This document shows positions 63,148-64,000 of a stretch of 64,000 nt of DNA, piece by piece. Made by a program: the position numbers and the translations under genes. The notes under the pieces were generated by a model. The model was not told where the DNA came from, ran no database searches, and saw nothing but the letters and a program-made list of their open reading frames with translations. Position 1 is the stretch's first letter. The number at the start of each line of letters is the position of its first letter. This stretch comes from Rahnella bruchi (lineage in GTDB: Bacteria; Pseudomonadota; Gammaproteobacteria; Enterobacterales; Enterobacteriaceae): positions 1 to 64,000 of the forward strand of contig NZ_QZWI01000012.1 of assembly GCF_003614975.1 (NCBI RefSeq). Direction: 5' to 3'.

Positions 63148-64000
63148 TCACGACAATTGTTTCTGCGGACGGCGATATGCCCAGACCATCATAATCAGGC
63201 CAATAACGACCATTGGGATGGACAGAACCTGTCCCATGCTGATGATCCCGTCAAACAGGCCGAGCTGTGCATCCGGCTGGCGGAAGTGTTCAACGATGAT
63301 GCGGAATAAGCCATAACCGATCAGGAACAAGCCTGATACCGCGCCCATCGGGCGAGATTTACGAATAAATACGTTCAGGATGATAAACAGTACAATACCT
63401 TCGAGCAGCAGTTCATACAGCTGGGAAGGATGGCGCGGAAGCACGCCGTACTGGTTCAGCAGCGGCTGCCATTTCGGGTCAGCGGCGGCAATCGCGATAT
63501 CTTCCTGACGCGAACCTGGGAACAGCATCGCCCATGGCACATCCGTGGTTACGCGACCCCAGAGTTCACCATTGATAAAGTTGCCGAGACGGCCTGCGCC
63601 CAGACCAAACGGGATCAGCGGTGCGATAAAATCGGAAACCTGGAAGAAGTTGCGTTTGGTGCGACGCGCAAAAATCAGCATGACCACGATCACGCCAATC
63701 AGGCCGCCGTGGAAGGACATACCGCCGTCCCACACTTTGAAAAGATAGAGTGGATTTTCGAGGAATAGAGGCAGGTTGTAGAAGAATACGTAACCGATAC
63801 GACCACCGAGGAAGACACCGAGGAAACCTGCGTACAACAGGTTTTCAACTTCGTCTTTGGTCCAGCCGCTGCCTGGCTTGTTGGCACGGCGTACAGCCAG
63901 CCACATTGCGAAGACAAAACCGACCAGATACATCAGTCCGTACCAGTGAAGAGATACCGGTCCGATTGAGAAAATCACCGGGTCAAACTGGGGAAACGCC
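63148..64000 (-). CDS. lgt: Prolipoprotein diacylglyceryl transferase (N-terminus off right edge)
   Basis: First step of lipoprotein maturation: moves diacylglyceryl from phosphatidylglycerol to the lipobox cysteine, which MetQ, RcsF, NlpE and MltA here all need. An inner-membrane protein with about seven helices and the signature [18 protein letters not shown]. The frame stays open to the last base (an AFPQFDP run before the GTG at 63978), and E. coli Lgt has about 13 residues upstream of this point, so the true start lies beyond the window. Confidence 0.96.
   Translation of the reverse strand, partial: AFPQFDPVIFSIGPVSLHWYGLMYLVGFVFAMWLAVRRANKPGSGWTKDEVENLLYAGFLGVFLGGRIGYVFFYNLPLFLENPLYLFKVWDGGMSFHGGLIGVIVVMLIFARRTKRNFFQVSDFIAPLIPFGLGAGRLGNFINGELWGRVTTDVPWAMLFPGSRQEDIAIAAADPKWQPLLNQYGVLPRHPSQLYELLLEGIVLFIILNVFIRKSRPMGAVSGLFLIGYGLFRIIVEHFRQPDAQLGLFDGIISMGQVLSIPMVVIGLIMMVWAYRRPQKQLS

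Overview
This is a 64 kb stretch of ordinary chromosome from a gammaproteobacterium of the order Enterobacterales. Almost every protein can be aligned from memory, end to end, with its Escherichia coli K-12 counterpart, and long blocks keep the E. coli gene order. Details that differ from E. coli (dapD-yaeH joined to yqcA-truC-yqcC, a cytochrome c gene beside tilS, a single initiator tRNA gene, a 127 bp ERIC repeat) point to a relative such as a Yersiniaceae member (Rahnella, Rouxiella, Ewingella or Serratia-like). The genus is inference.

Layout. 1-320: leader and tandem promoters of an rRNA operon on the minus strand, whose 16S gene lies off the left edge. 322-9212: gmhB, the MetJ-controlled methionine importer metNIQ, rcsF, trmO, proS, nlpE, arfB, yaeQ, yaeP and rof. 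9278-14778: a small cytochrome c, tilS, yaeR, ldcC and accA. 14791-33566: the long minus-strand envelope and translation cluster dnaE-rnhB-lpxB-lpxA-fabZ-lpxD-skp-bamA-rseP-cdsA-uppS, then dxr, frr, pyrH, tsf and rpsB. This run joins lipid A synthesis, phospholipid and undecaprenyl precursors, outer-membrane protein assembly and ribosome function. 33934-38926: map, glnD, dapD, yaeH on the plus strand.

39016-53709: a second block that in E. coli lies far from the first: yqcA, truC, yqcC, an MFS transporter, the csrB RNA, syd, queF, ppnN, xni, rlmM, ygdD, gcvA, the gcvB RNA, ygdI, csdA-csdE, tcdA, mltA. 53930-64000: initiator tRNA-Met, amiC, argA, ptrA, four prepilin-peptidase-dependent genes (ppdC-ygdB-ppdB-ppdA), thyA and the 3' part of lgt, which runs off the right edge.

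Three non-protein genes are not visible as ORFs but are clear in the sequence: csrB (about 366 nt, 23 GGA motifs, UvrY/SirA palindrome upstream), gcvB (about 196 nt) and the structured rpsB leader. Well-formed operators include a MetJ box filling the metN promoter spacer and two ARG boxes exactly 21 bp apart before argA.

The most unusual observation is an absence. In E. coli recC lies between ppdC and ptrA, and recB-recD lie between ptrA and argA. Here ptrA is intact, but only 77 bp separate it from argA and 296 bp from ppdC, so recB, recC and recD are all missing from their usual place. No mobile element, phage, CRISPR array or unknown multi-gene system was seen.
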